DNA from: Pseudomonas sp. GM84
Lineage (GTDB): Bacteria; Pseudomonadota; Gammaproteobacteria; Pseudomonadales; Pseudomonadaceae
Assembly (NCBI RefSeq): GCF_000282535.1
Contig: NZ_AKJC01000043.1
Coordinates: forward strand, 1 to 43,684
Length of the DNA: 43,684 bases
Reading direction: 5' to 3'
Part shown: one piece after another, positions 1-7,467 of the stretch
How positions within the stretch are numbered: position 1 is the stretch's first letter
How the letters are laid out: the number at the start of each line of letters is the position of its first letter
The notes under the pieces: model-generated
Seen by the model: only the letters and a program-made list of their open reading frames with translations
Database searches by the model: none
What the model was told of the DNA's origin: nothing
Position numbers and translations under genes: made by a program

Positions 1-92
1 AGCCGCCCGTGGCCTCTAGCAGGATGCGCCCTCAAGTCGGCTCCCACAGGGCTGCCACAGGGCTGCCACAGAGATCGTGCAGGCTTCACTGC

Positions 93-1103
93 TCAGCCTT
101 CGAAGTTGATCACCATGCGGCCCTTGATCTTCCCTTCCAGCATCTCTTCGAAAATGTCGTTGATGTCTTCGACCGGACGCAGCGTCACCTTCGGCACCAC
201 CTTGCCTTGCGCGGCGAACTCGAAGGCTTCGATCAGGTCTTGCCGAGTACCGACCAATGACCCCACCACTTCGATGCCATCGAGCACCAGGCGCGGGATG
301 TCCAGGCTCATGGCTTCAGACGGCAAGCCTACGGCAACCAGCCGCCCACCTGCTCGCAGCGCATCGACCGCCGAGTTGAAGGCGCTTTTCGATACTGCCG
401 TCACCACGGCGGCGTGTGCGCCACCGGTCTTTTCCTGAACGACCTTCGCCACATCCTCGCTGCGAGGATTGAGCACCAGGTCGGCGCCCATCTCACGGGC
501 AAACGCCAGCTGTTCATCATTGACATCAATCGCAATGACCCGGGCATTGAAGACGTTTTTCGCGTATTGCAGGGCGAGGTTGCCGAGGCCGCCAAGGCCA
601 TAGATGGCGATCCATTGCCCCGGGCGGATATTGGACGATTTCACGGCCTTGTAAGTGGTCACCCCGGCGCAGGTGATGCTGCTGGCCGCTGCCGAATCGA
701 GGCCGTCCGGCACTTTTACCGCATAATCCGCCACCACGATGCAGGCCTCGGCCATGCCGCCGTCCACGGTATAACCGGAGTTCTTCACTTCGCGGCACAG
801 CGTCTCATTGCCGCTGTTGCAGTATTCGCAGTGCCCGCAGCCCTGGTAGAACCAGGCCACACTGGCCCGGTCGCCCGGCTTGAGCGAAGTCACACCTGGT
901 CCGACCTCGACCACCACGCCAATGCCTTCATGGCCCAGGACCACGCCGGTCTTGTCACCGAAATCGCCGTTTTTCACATGCAAGTCCGTGTGGCATACGC
1001 CGCAGCACTGCATTTTCAGTAACGCTTCACCGTGCGCCAGCGGCCGCAGTGTCTTTTCCACCACCTCGACGCGACGCCCTTTGGCAACAACTGCAGCTTT
1101 CAT
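93..1103 (-). CDS. adhP: Zinc-dependent alcohol dehydrogenase, AdhP type
   Basis: The 336-residue product is a medium-chain zinc alcohol dehydrogenase that would oxidise ethanol and other primary alcohols with NAD in the cytoplasm. Visible motifs are the catalytic zinc site CGVCHTD (Cys37, His38) with GHEG at 58-61, the structural zinc lobe with Cys89, Cys92, Cys95 and Cys103, and the Rossmann loop GLGGLG at 169-174. The length is normal for the AdhP/AdhA family. The start is supported by AGGAGG just upstream on the minus strand. It lies 96 bases downstream of the WYL regulator on the same strand, but nothing in the sequence ties it to the GTPase cluster. It is probably an ordinary core gene. 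Exact substrate preference cannot be read from the sequence. Confidence 0.93.
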   Translation of the reverse strand: MKAAVVAKGRRVEVVEKTLRPLAHGEALLKMQCCGVCHTDLHVKNGDFGDKTGVVLGHEGIGVVVEVGPGVTSLKPGDRASVAWFYQGCGHCEYCNSGNETLCREVKNSGYTVDGGMAEACIVVADYAVKVPDGLDSAAASSITCAGVTTYKAVKSSNIRPGQWIAIYGLGGLGNLALQYAKNVFNARVIAIDVNDEQLAFAREMGADLVLNPRSEDVAKVVQEKTGGAHAAVVTAVSKSAFNSAVDALRAGGRLVAVGLPSEAMSLDIPRLVLDGIEVVGSLVGTRQDLIEAFEFAAQGKVVPKVTLRPVEDINDIFEEMLEGKIKGRMVINFEG

Positions 1104-1199
1104 GAATGCCTCCTTGTTTACCTGAGTGAGCTTGAGTTGAAGGGTTCAGCATAGAGGCGATTTGGGCGAAGGGATTGCTTCAGGTCAAAAAGCGGCCGC

Positions 1200-2078
1200 T
1201 CAGTCCAGGCTCAACCACGGCTTGAGTTCGGCCAGATTGGCCAGCACCAGTTGCTGGGCCTCGGGCCTGGCGTCATGAACACTGGGACTTACGTGGAAGC
1301 GGCGGACGACATACTTGGCCAACGCCAATGAACTCGGCACCACGAGACGCCCCTCGAGCATGCCGTAGTCGACTTCGATAATGGCCCGTTGCGCGGGCGT
1401 CAGGCGCTCGTCCGGTTTGAAGATCACATCGATCTGCGAATTCCATTCCGTATCGTGTTCCATGCCATTCTCGGTGACTTCATCGCGCAGCAGCGGTACA
1501 CCGCGGAAACGACTGAGTACGAAATCGCGGTACTTGCGGTTCTTCTCGCAGTACGCCCGCACATGCCAACGCATCCCGGTGTAGACCAGGGTATGCGGTG
1601 CGATGGTACGCCCCTCCAGTTCCGGGCTATTGAAGGACACATAGTCGATATCCAGGCGCCGTTTCTCCCGGCAGGCCTTGAGCAACGGTCGCAGCACTTC
1701 GGGCTGCACCGACCGGTCAGGAACCTTGAGCACTTCAGTGTGCCCATAGGCCAAGGCCAGGCCTTCGATATGCGGCGCACGCGCGTTGTTCTGGTTGAGC
1801 AGATCCAGGTAGGCACTGGCGCTGTCATCGATGAACAGCGGCTTGAACGCTTCGGTAGGCACGTAGCCTTTTATCTGCTTGTCGTAGACCAGGTTCTCCG
1901 ACGCGTAGTCGGTGATGTAGGTATTGATGTCCTTGGAAGCCTGCTGCCGGCTGATACCGAAGCTCTGCATCAAGTGGTTGGTCGTCAGTCGCCCCTCCCA
2001 CCAGACCACCGTTTCGATCAGCTGGTAGCGCAAGGCCAGGTCCCAGCGGGTTTGCTGCATGTGTTGGGCGCGTTTCAT
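1200..2078 (-). CDS. WYL-domain transcriptional regulator (CapW/BrxR-like)
   Basis: This is a 292-residue cytoplasmic regulator. An N-terminal winged helix (about residues 11-60, containing FGISRQQASKD) is followed by a WYL domain (about 125-195, with WHVRAYC at 171-177 and FVLSRF at 186-191) and a C-terminal WCX-like extension. CapW and BrxR proteins have this same wHTH-WYL-WCX order; they are dimeric repressors found beside CBASS, BREX and other phage-defence genes. I chose the start at 2078 because AGGA sits six bases before it; an upstream in-frame start at 2132 lacks such a site. It is transcribed divergently from the unknown genes beginning at 2439, across a 360-base gap with repeated motifs, so it may regulate itself and that block. 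The ligand is unknown. That it controls the GTPase cluster is inference. Confidence 0.85.
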   Translation of the reverse strand: MKRAQHMQQTRWDLALRYQLIETVVWWEGRLTTNHLMQSFGISRQQASKDINTYITDYASENLVYDKQIKGYVPTEAFKPLFIDDSASAYLDLLNQNNARAPHIEGLALAYGHTEVLKVPDRSVQPEVLRPLLKACREKRRLDIDYVSFNSPELEGRTIAPHTLVYTGMRWHVRAYCEKNRKYRDFVLSRFRGVPLLRDEVTENGMEHDTEWNSQIDVIFKPDERLTPAQRAIIEVDYGMLEGRLVVPSSLALAKYVVRRFHVSPSVHDARPEAQQLVLANLAELKPWLSLD

Positions 2079-2438
2079 CCAGGATCCTGTAAGGAGCAGC
2101 CATATCTGCTCAGTCAAATGACGTGTCGTCAAATCCTACGTGTCTGCCAAGGCGCAAAGCAAGTTGCAGCTCACCTGTAAAATAAATAGACACATCCATG
2201 CACCACGCGCCAGGCAGAGGGGCAAAGGCCCTCCAGCATGCCCAAGCCACGGTATTCGGCCACTACGCCGCGCCCTGCGATATCAAAACGCCTTCTCCCT
2301 CTGGCAAACGGCTCGCCACGAACCCTGCTCAACCTGTACCAATCATTTACCTGTACAAGTCACCACTATAGACATGTCGCCTCACTAGACATATCTTTCT
2401 GGTTGCCGGCAATAAGCCACTACTCAGGAAGCCTCACC
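2079..2438. promoter_or_regulatory. Divergent intergenic region with repeated candidate operator motifs
   Basis: This 360-base gap separates the WYL regulator from the plus-strand block. Near its right end are two pairs of direct repeats, each with a 17-base period: ACCTGTAC at 2332-2339 and 2349-2356, and TAGACATGTC/TAGACATATC at 2369-2378 and 2386-2395. A further ACCTGTA (2173-2179) and TAGACA (2187-2192) lie close to the regulator start, and TAGACA recurs at 4970-4975 before the GTPase operon. These could be binding sites for the WYL protein. GACATGTC at 2371-2378 is itself palindromic. No convincing protein-coding gene is seen in the gap. Confidence 0.4.
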
Positions 2439-2684
2439 ATGGAAGCACTCGAAATCACTTTGCTGGGCGTCACCGGCACCTGCCTGCTGGTGCAAGGCCT
2501 GCAACACGCCCGGATGGGAGATATCTGGAATTTGCTGAAAAGTGATCGTGAGCTGGAGCGCACCGCGCGGATCCACCAACAGGAAAACAGCGAGCTGCGC
2601 TCCGAGCTTCGCGCCCAACGGGAGCATGTGAGCCAACTGCAACGTCAGGTCCAGCTGCTGCTGGGGCTGGTCCCGGAAGCCTGA
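2439..2684 (+). CDS. Small membrane-anchored coiled-coil protein
   Basis: The 81-residue product has a hydrophobic N-terminus (about residues 3-22), one probable membrane segment, followed by a charged, heptad-like helix (about 32-76) rich in Glu, Arg, Gln and Leu. This looks like a small membrane-tethered coiled-coil adaptor. I chose the ATG at 2439, preceded by CAGGAAG, over an upstream ATG in the same frame at 2238. It is the first gene of the plus-strand block facing the WYL regulator. No family was recognised and no function can be given. Membrane topology is inferred from hydrophobicity only. Confidence 0.6.
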   Translation: MEALEITLLGVTGTCLLVQGLQHARMGDIWNLLKSDRELERTARIHQQENSELRSELRAQREHVSQLQRQVQLLLGLVPEA

Positions 2685-2767
2685 GCACGATCATGGCCAG
2701 TAGCCATTGTTTTGACCGCCCAGTAGACTGGCGTAGCTGCCCTACTACTGCCACGGAGTCATTTTGC

Positions 2768-3853
2768 ATGGACCGCAACACGCTCGTTCAACAGGTTCAG
2801 CTGAGCATTCTCGAACGCTATGACGTATTGCTCGATTGCAGCAAAATCGATGACAGCACCCTGAGCAAGCTCAGCAAAAGACTGCCAAAGGCAAATGGGC
2901 AGCACACCACCTTCGCAAGCTGGTGCGATCACGTACTGGGGGACATTCGCCCTCGCCCTGCTGTGGCACGGTTCGCACCCCCGGTACCGGGGCAGACCCA
3001 GATTGCAAAGCTGCGCCTGGGCTTGCGCGAAAGGCTCTCGCGCCGTGAAAAAGACCTCACGACGCAAGTCAGGCAACTGCAGAAACAGGTCGATGCCTTG
3101 CATGAGGAACGCTCAGCCGCGCGCATCACCGCCACGCCAACAGTCGACTTTGAACGGGAACGCTGGGTTCAAGACTGGCAGTATTTCTATGCCATGCCGC
3201 GCGGCAGACTGCTGCGCCTACTGGATGAAGTGCAAGACATCGAGGGGCCCCACAGGGAGTATCAAGGGGAGCCTAACAGCACCTATCGCCGCGATATCGC
3301 GGCAATGGTGCAAGACCTGTTGGCCCAGCTCGTACAAATGGGATTTGGCGTCGACGTGACATTGGTAACGCATGAAAAACTCGGAACCCCATCACAGACG
3401 ATTCCTTATTTCCAGACTAGCGACTTGCAGGATTACTCAACCACGCGACTGAGTTTCAACGTTGAGAAAATGCCGACGGATATCTTGCACAACCCGCCGT
3501 CACCCATCAGTGGCAAGTCGACCTGCCATGTTGCGCTTTACTGCCGCTACCCCGAAGTTGCAACGGACGAGGACATCGAACACCTGGGCGCATTCCTGCA
3601 CAGGCTGTTCGCGGCGCTCGCCAAGTCGGCCAACTACGTTCCACGGGGTGGGCTGCGGGAAAACCTGATGCTTGGCCTGATGCTTTCCTTCAGCGCCCCG
3701 GGTATCGACCCGCGCGGGTCGAGCTATGGCTCCGGACTCTGCGCCGAAGCAACATGGGAAGGATCGCAACGGCAGGGTGAGCGGCCAAGCGTCGAGGTCA
3801 GCCCGGGTGAAGTCTTCCGGTTGTTCACTAAAGCGTTGACGCATTCGTCGTGA
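2768..3853 (+). CDS. Uncharacterised protein sharing an N-terminal block with the 22327-23097 product
   Basis: The 361-residue product is not a family I recognise. Residues about 7-58 contain a block with YDVLLD and HTTFASWCDHVLG that closely resembles residues 63-116 of the protein encoded at 22327-23097 (YKVLVD and KTTLREWGDAVLG). Residues 75-115 form a charged coiled-coil-like helix, followed by a longer mixed domain including a WVQDWQYFY segment. The start at 2768 has GGAG about ten bases upstream; a longer in-frame ATG at 2693 lacks a ribosome-binding site. It lies 83 bases after the small coiled-coil gene and 43 bases before the nucleotidase, and is probably co-transcribed with them. 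No catalytic motif was evident. Confidence 0.75.
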   Translation: MDRNTLVQQVQLSILERYDVLLDCSKIDDSTLSKLSKRLPKANGQHTTFASWCDHVLGDIRPRPAVARFAPPVPGQTQIAKLRLGLRERLSRREKDLTTQVRQLQKQVDALHEERSAARITATPTVDFERERWVQDWQYFYAMPRGRLLRLLDEVQDIEGPHREYQGEPNSTYRRDIAAMVQDLLAQLVQMGFGVDVTLVTHEKLGTPSQTIPYFQTSDLQDYSTTRLSFNVEKMPTDILHNPPSPISGKSTCHVALYCRYPEVATDEDIEHLGAFLHRLFAALAKSANYVPRGGLRENLMLGLMLSFSAPGIDPRGSSYGSGLCAEATWEGSQRQGERPSVEVSPGEVFRLFTKALTHSS

Positions 3854-3896
3854 CGCTGTGTTTATCTAAACTGGAACTCAGCAAGAGAAGCCTCTC

Positions 3897-4937
3897 ATGC
3901 CCTACCCCATCGAACAGAAACTCGTCGTCGGCGTCGCCTCCAGCGCCCTGTTCGACCTGACCGACTCCGACGCCATCTACCAGTCCGAAGGCGTCGATGC
4001 CTATCGACTGCACCAGCAAGAGCACCTCGACGTCCCCTTCCCCAAGGGCGTCGCTTTTCCGTTCATCCGCCGCTTTCTGAGCATCAACAAGGCCTTCCCC
4101 GAGCAATTGCCGGTGGAAGTGGTACTGCTCTCGCGCAATTCCCCGGAAACCGGGCTGCGGGTGTTTCGCTCGATCGACCACTACGGCCTGGACATTACCC
4201 GTGCGGCGTTCATGTCCGGCCGTTCGCCCTACGAATACATTCCCGCCTTCAATGCATCACTGTTTCTAAGTGCCCATGAAGGCGACGTGCAACGCGCCAT
4301 CGATGCCAATTACCCGGCCGGCCTGGTACTGCCGACACGTATCTACGATGACGAGATCGATACGGAGTTGCGCGTGGCCTTCGACTTCGATGGCGTGATT
4401 GCCGATGACGAAGCGGAAAGCGTGTACAAGCAGCGCCTCGACCTGACCGAATTCCAGGCCCATGAACAGGCACGCAAGACCATTCCACACCAGCCAGGGC
4501 CACTGGCGGACCTTTACCGCAAGCTCTCGCTGATCCGCCAGCTCGAAGACCGCAAGCTGGCGCAGGACCCGACTTACAAACGCATTCTGCGCATCGCCAT
4601 CGTCACGGCGCGCAATGCACCCTCCCATGAGCGGGTGGTAACGACGCTCAAGAATTGGGGCGTTTCGCCGGATGAATCGTTCTTTCTGGGCGGCATGGAA
4701 AAAGACCGGGTGCTGTCGATTCTCAAGCCGCACATGTTCTTCGATGACCAGCGCAGCCACTTGATGTCCGCCGCAGGGGATTTGCCGATGGTGCACGTGC
4801 CATTTGGGGTGGCGAACAAGGCGCTTGGGAACCCGGATGTGCAAGCTGAATACGCGGAACAAGCGGCGACAGGTGATAAAGCGGGCGATGTTGCGCCAGC
4901 ACACACAGTAGTCACTCAAGGCGTAAGCAGTTCTTGA
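3897..4937 (+). CDS. Cytosolic 5'-nucleotidase, HAD superfamily
   Basis: The 346-residue product matches the bacterial 5'-nucleotidase family related to cytosolic nucleotidase I. Features are an N-terminal region with EGVDAYRLHQ, VAFPFIRRFL and LLSRNSPETGLR, the HAD nucleophile motif DFDGV at 163-167, the VTARNAP loop, and a late FFDDQRSH acidic motif. It would hydrolyse nucleoside 5'-monophosphates in the cytoplasm. The start follows an AAGAGA stretch. It lies between the unknown 361-residue protein and the GTPase operon and runs in the same direction, with 210 bases to the next gene. Nucleotide turnover could be housekeeping, or could link to the neighbouring NTPases; the sequence does not decide. 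Confidence 0.85.
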   Translation: MPYPIEQKLVVGVASSALFDLTDSDAIYQSEGVDAYRLHQQEHLDVPFPKGVAFPFIRRFLSINKAFPEQLPVEVVLLSRNSPETGLRVFRSIDHYGLDITRAAFMSGRSPYEYIPAFNASLFLSAHEGDVQRAIDANYPAGLVLPTRIYDDEIDTELRVAFDFDGVIADDEAESVYKQRLDLTEFQAHEQARKTIPHQPGPLADLYRKLSLIRQLEDRKLAQDPTYKRILRIAIVTARNAPSHERVVTTLKNWGVSPDESFFLGGMEKDRVLSILKPHMFFDDQRSHLMSAAGDLPMVHVPFGVANKALGNPDVQAEYAEQAATGDKAGDVAPAHTVVTQGVSSS

Positions 4938-4976
4938 TCAACTAAAAGAGTTCGGTGTCGCAAGTTGAATAGACAG

Positions 4977-5005
4977 TTGATATCAAAAAGCCATAAATTC
5001 ATGAT
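4977..5005 (+). promoter_or_regulatory. Candidate promoter for the GTPase/Hsp70 operon
   Basis: TTGATA at 4977-4982 and CATGAT at 5000-5005, separated by 17 bases, form a plausible sigma-70 promoter in the 210-base gap before the first dynamin-like gene. The -35 box lies inside the perfect palindrome TTGATATCAA (4977-4986), and a TAGACA motif lies immediately upstream at 4970-4975, like the repeats near the WYL regulator. The -10 match is only moderate. This is a visual call. Confidence 0.35.
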
Positions 5006-5147
5006 CTGGATCCAATACAGCACCTAGGTCTCGCCGAAATGTGCCGTCGACATACTCAATCCGCCCAATAGTGCCCTACTCGCTGAAACCTCATTTCAAC
5101 TTCAGGCACACCTATCAGGCCGTCAGCCTTCAAGAGAACGCCCTTCC

Positions 5148-7457
5148 ATGACCAATGTACTGACCCAAGGCCTCGAACAACGTCAGCAAAAAATCAATGT
5201 CGCCAAGGATTTCCTCAGCCGCACCCAGAGCCTGTTCGAAGAGTTCGGTAGCGAGAAGCTGCGGACCTCGCATGCCCGTTTTGCCGAGTTGCTCGATGCA
5301 CTGAATGCCGATGCCATTCGCCTGGTCGTGCTCGGCGAGTTTTCACGTGGCAAGTCGAGCCTTGTGAACGCACTGCTGGGTATCGAGCTGCTGCCGACCG
5401 CCCTGCAAGCCACCACCGCCATCAACACCTTCATCCGCATGCTGCCTGCCGATCGCAGCGAGCGCTTCATTCGTATCCACTTCCAGGATGGAAGACCGGT
5501 GCAGGAAGTGCCCTGGAGCGATGATCTGGCACTCGAGCGCTGGGGTACCGAACTGGATGAAAGCCACGCCGATGTTCGGCAGACGCTCGACTACATCGAA
5601 GCGTTCATGGACCACCCCTTGCTCGAAAAGGGCTTGGTACTGGTGGATACACCCGGCCTGGAAACGGTCATCAAGCATCACGAAGCCATTACCCGCAAAG
5701 CCATTGCCGAAGCCCACATTGCCTTGTGGGTGCAAAACACCACGCAGCTCGGTGGTGCCGCAACGGAATGGGCGTTCCTGACCGATACCTTGCGCAACAA
5801 CTTCCGTAAATTCGTCACGGTCATCGGCTGGTGGGACAAGGTGCTGGCACCCGACGATTCGCGTGAGCGCCGCGTGCCCGTAGACCAGCGCATTCAGGAA
5901 AAGCTTGATGTCGTGCGGCAGAATTTCCGCCGGCACCTGAAGGACGACGAAGAGTTCAAGCTGTTGACCGACCGCAACCACCTGATCCCGGTCAGCGCCC
6001 ATTGGGCCATGGACAGCGATCCGGATAAACGCTCGCAGTCGGGTATCGAAGCACTGTCTGTGCGTATCGCTGAAATGTTCACCAGCGGTGAAGCGCTGGA
6101 GCAGATCTACAGCAAGCCGATGCAACAGATGTCGCACATCCAGCTGCAACTGGCGGAGACACTGCAAGACGAGTTGCAACAATTGGAGTCGGACAAGTCC
6201 CTTCAAGAGCGGGCCCGCGAAGTGGCCCAGTTCGACCTGGAAACCCAACTGCTGAAGCAAGAATCTGAAGCTGTTGCACGGGACTCGCGTGAAGAGCACG
6301 AACGTGCGGCGCGAGCGCTGGTGGAAAAGATCCAGCGCGAACTGATCAGTCCGCTGGCCGAGCTCAAAGCCGATATCGAGAACCAGGTTGATGCAGTGTA
6401 CGTAGAGCGGCAGATCAAGAAGCGGGTCACGACCGTGACCCTGCCGGAGGATCTGCACGAGCAGTTCCAGGCCATCTCGGCACAGGTCGGCGATGTCTGG
6501 AATCAGCAGAAGCAGGAGCTGACCAAGGCGCTTGACGGGTTGAGTGTCAACTACAGCAAACAGATGGAAAAGCATGCGGGCCGACTCCGCTCGGAGATGG
6601 GCAAGATGGATGTTCACGTGCCATCGCTCGATACCCAGTTCAACCTCGACTTCAGTGCGATCGAGCAGCACCACCAGCAAGCCATGGCCCTGGAGCAGGA
6701 AATTGCCTCTCGTCATGAGCAGATCGACAGCATTGAAGGCGACATGTCGAAATACGCGGCCAACAGTGGCCAACTGGATCTGGCACGTCAGGCCCTGGCG
6801 CGTGCCGAACGCATGCACGACAACCTGGGCGGACAGCCAAGCCCTAAGATGTCTTCACGCCGTGAACGGGTGAAAAAAGGCGGCATGTACAGCGACGATA
6901 CTTATGGTGATGTGCAGTACATGGACCACAGCAACGTGGAGGCCTGGAAGGAGGAGCGGGACAAACTGACGGCGACGCTGGCGGACAAAGAGCAACGTCT
7001 TGAGCAGATAGTCGCCGAGGAAGAGCGCAAGACAGGCATGCGCATGTCGCTGGAAAAGGCCCAGAAGAAGTACGAGCGCGAAGTGGCTACATTCGAGAAG
7101 AAGAAAGCGCAGTTCGAACAACAATCCCAAGCCGCCGAAGGCCAACTGATCAGGGACACCACTGCGCGACTGATCAAGAACACCGCTGGCCAGCTGGAGC
7201 AGCGCATTCGCCATCTGGAAAATCATGTGAAGGAGGCTGTCCATAAAGTCTTCGCTGACCAGATGCAGGCCCTGCAGGACTGCGTGGAGGAGCAATTCCT
7301 CGAACCGCTGAACGCCAAGCTGGAGAAGCGTCGGGAAATCCATTCGCTACTCGAACAGGGCAAGCTGGATGTCGCCCAGCGCAAGGCTCGCCTGGAGCAG
7401 GCCAGCAAGGAAGTCGACGACCTGATGACCCTCACCCAGAACGCTCTGAAAGCCTGA
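5148..7457 (+). CDS. Dynamin-like large GTPase 1
   Basis: The 769-residue product is a dynamin-superfamily GTPase. The P-loop is GEFSRGKS (63-70), the switch threonines are in QATTAIN (about 87-93), and G3 is DTPG (167-170). The expected N/TKxD (G4) is replaced by GWWDK at 227-231. Residues from about 330 to the end are long helical, charged coiled-coil stretches, consistent with a dynamin stalk or middle region. Dynamin-like proteins usually remodel or tether membranes and hydrolyse GTP on assembly. No clear transmembrane hairpin is visible in this one. The next gene starts ten bases after its stop and encodes a second dynamin-like protein. Paired bacterial dynamins often act together, so a heteromeric partner is likely. 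Confidence 0.87.
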   Translation: MTNVLTQGLEQRQQKINVAKDFLSRTQSLFEEFGSEKLRTSHARFAELLDALNADAIRLVVLGEFSRGKSSLVNALLGIELLPTALQATTAINTFIRMLPADRSERFIRIHFQDGRPVQEVPWSDDLALERWGTELDESHADVRQTLDYIEAFMDHPLLEKGLVLVDTPGLETVIKHHEAITRKAIAEAHIALWVQNTTQLGGAATEWAFLTDTLRNNFRKFVTVIGWWDKVLAPDDSRERRVPVDQRIQEKLDVVRQNFRRHLKDDEEFKLLTDRNHLIPVSAHWAMDSDPDKRSQSGIEALSVRIAEMFTSGEALEQIYSKPMQQMSHIQLQLAETLQDELQQLESDKSLQERAREVAQFDLETQLLKQESEAVARDSREEHERAARALVEKIQRELISPLAELKADIENQVDAVYVERQIKKRVTTVTLPEDLHEQFQAISAQVGDVWNQQKQELTKALDGLSVNYSKQMEKHAGRLRSEMGKMDVHVPSLDTQFNLDFSAIEQHHQQAMALEQEIASRHEQIDSIEGDMSKYAANSGQLDLARQALARAERMHDNLGGQPSPKMSSRRERVKKGGMYSDDTYGDVQYMDHSNVEAWKEERDKLTATLADKEQRLEQIVAEEERKTGMRMSLEKAQKKYEREVATFEKKKAQFEQQSQAAEGQLIRDTTARLIKNTAGQLEQRIRHLENHVKEAVHKVFADQMQALQDCVEEQFLEPLNAKLEKRREIHSLLEQGKLDVAQRKARLEQASKEVDDLMTLTQNALKA

Positions 7458-7467
7458 AGGAACGACC

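Noticed and set aside
1191..1200. AGCGGCCGCT palindrome plus T run as terminator of the WYL gene
   Set aside because: It is a perfect palindrome with no loop, so it cannot form a proper hairpin, and it overlaps the stop codon.
5343..6818. 491-codon reverse frame opposite the first dynamin, and a 500-codon one at 11350-12852
   Set aside because: They are shadows caused by high GC at third positions. The plus-strand frames carry full GTPase or Hsp70 motifs, while the reverse frames show no domain and no ribosome-binding site.
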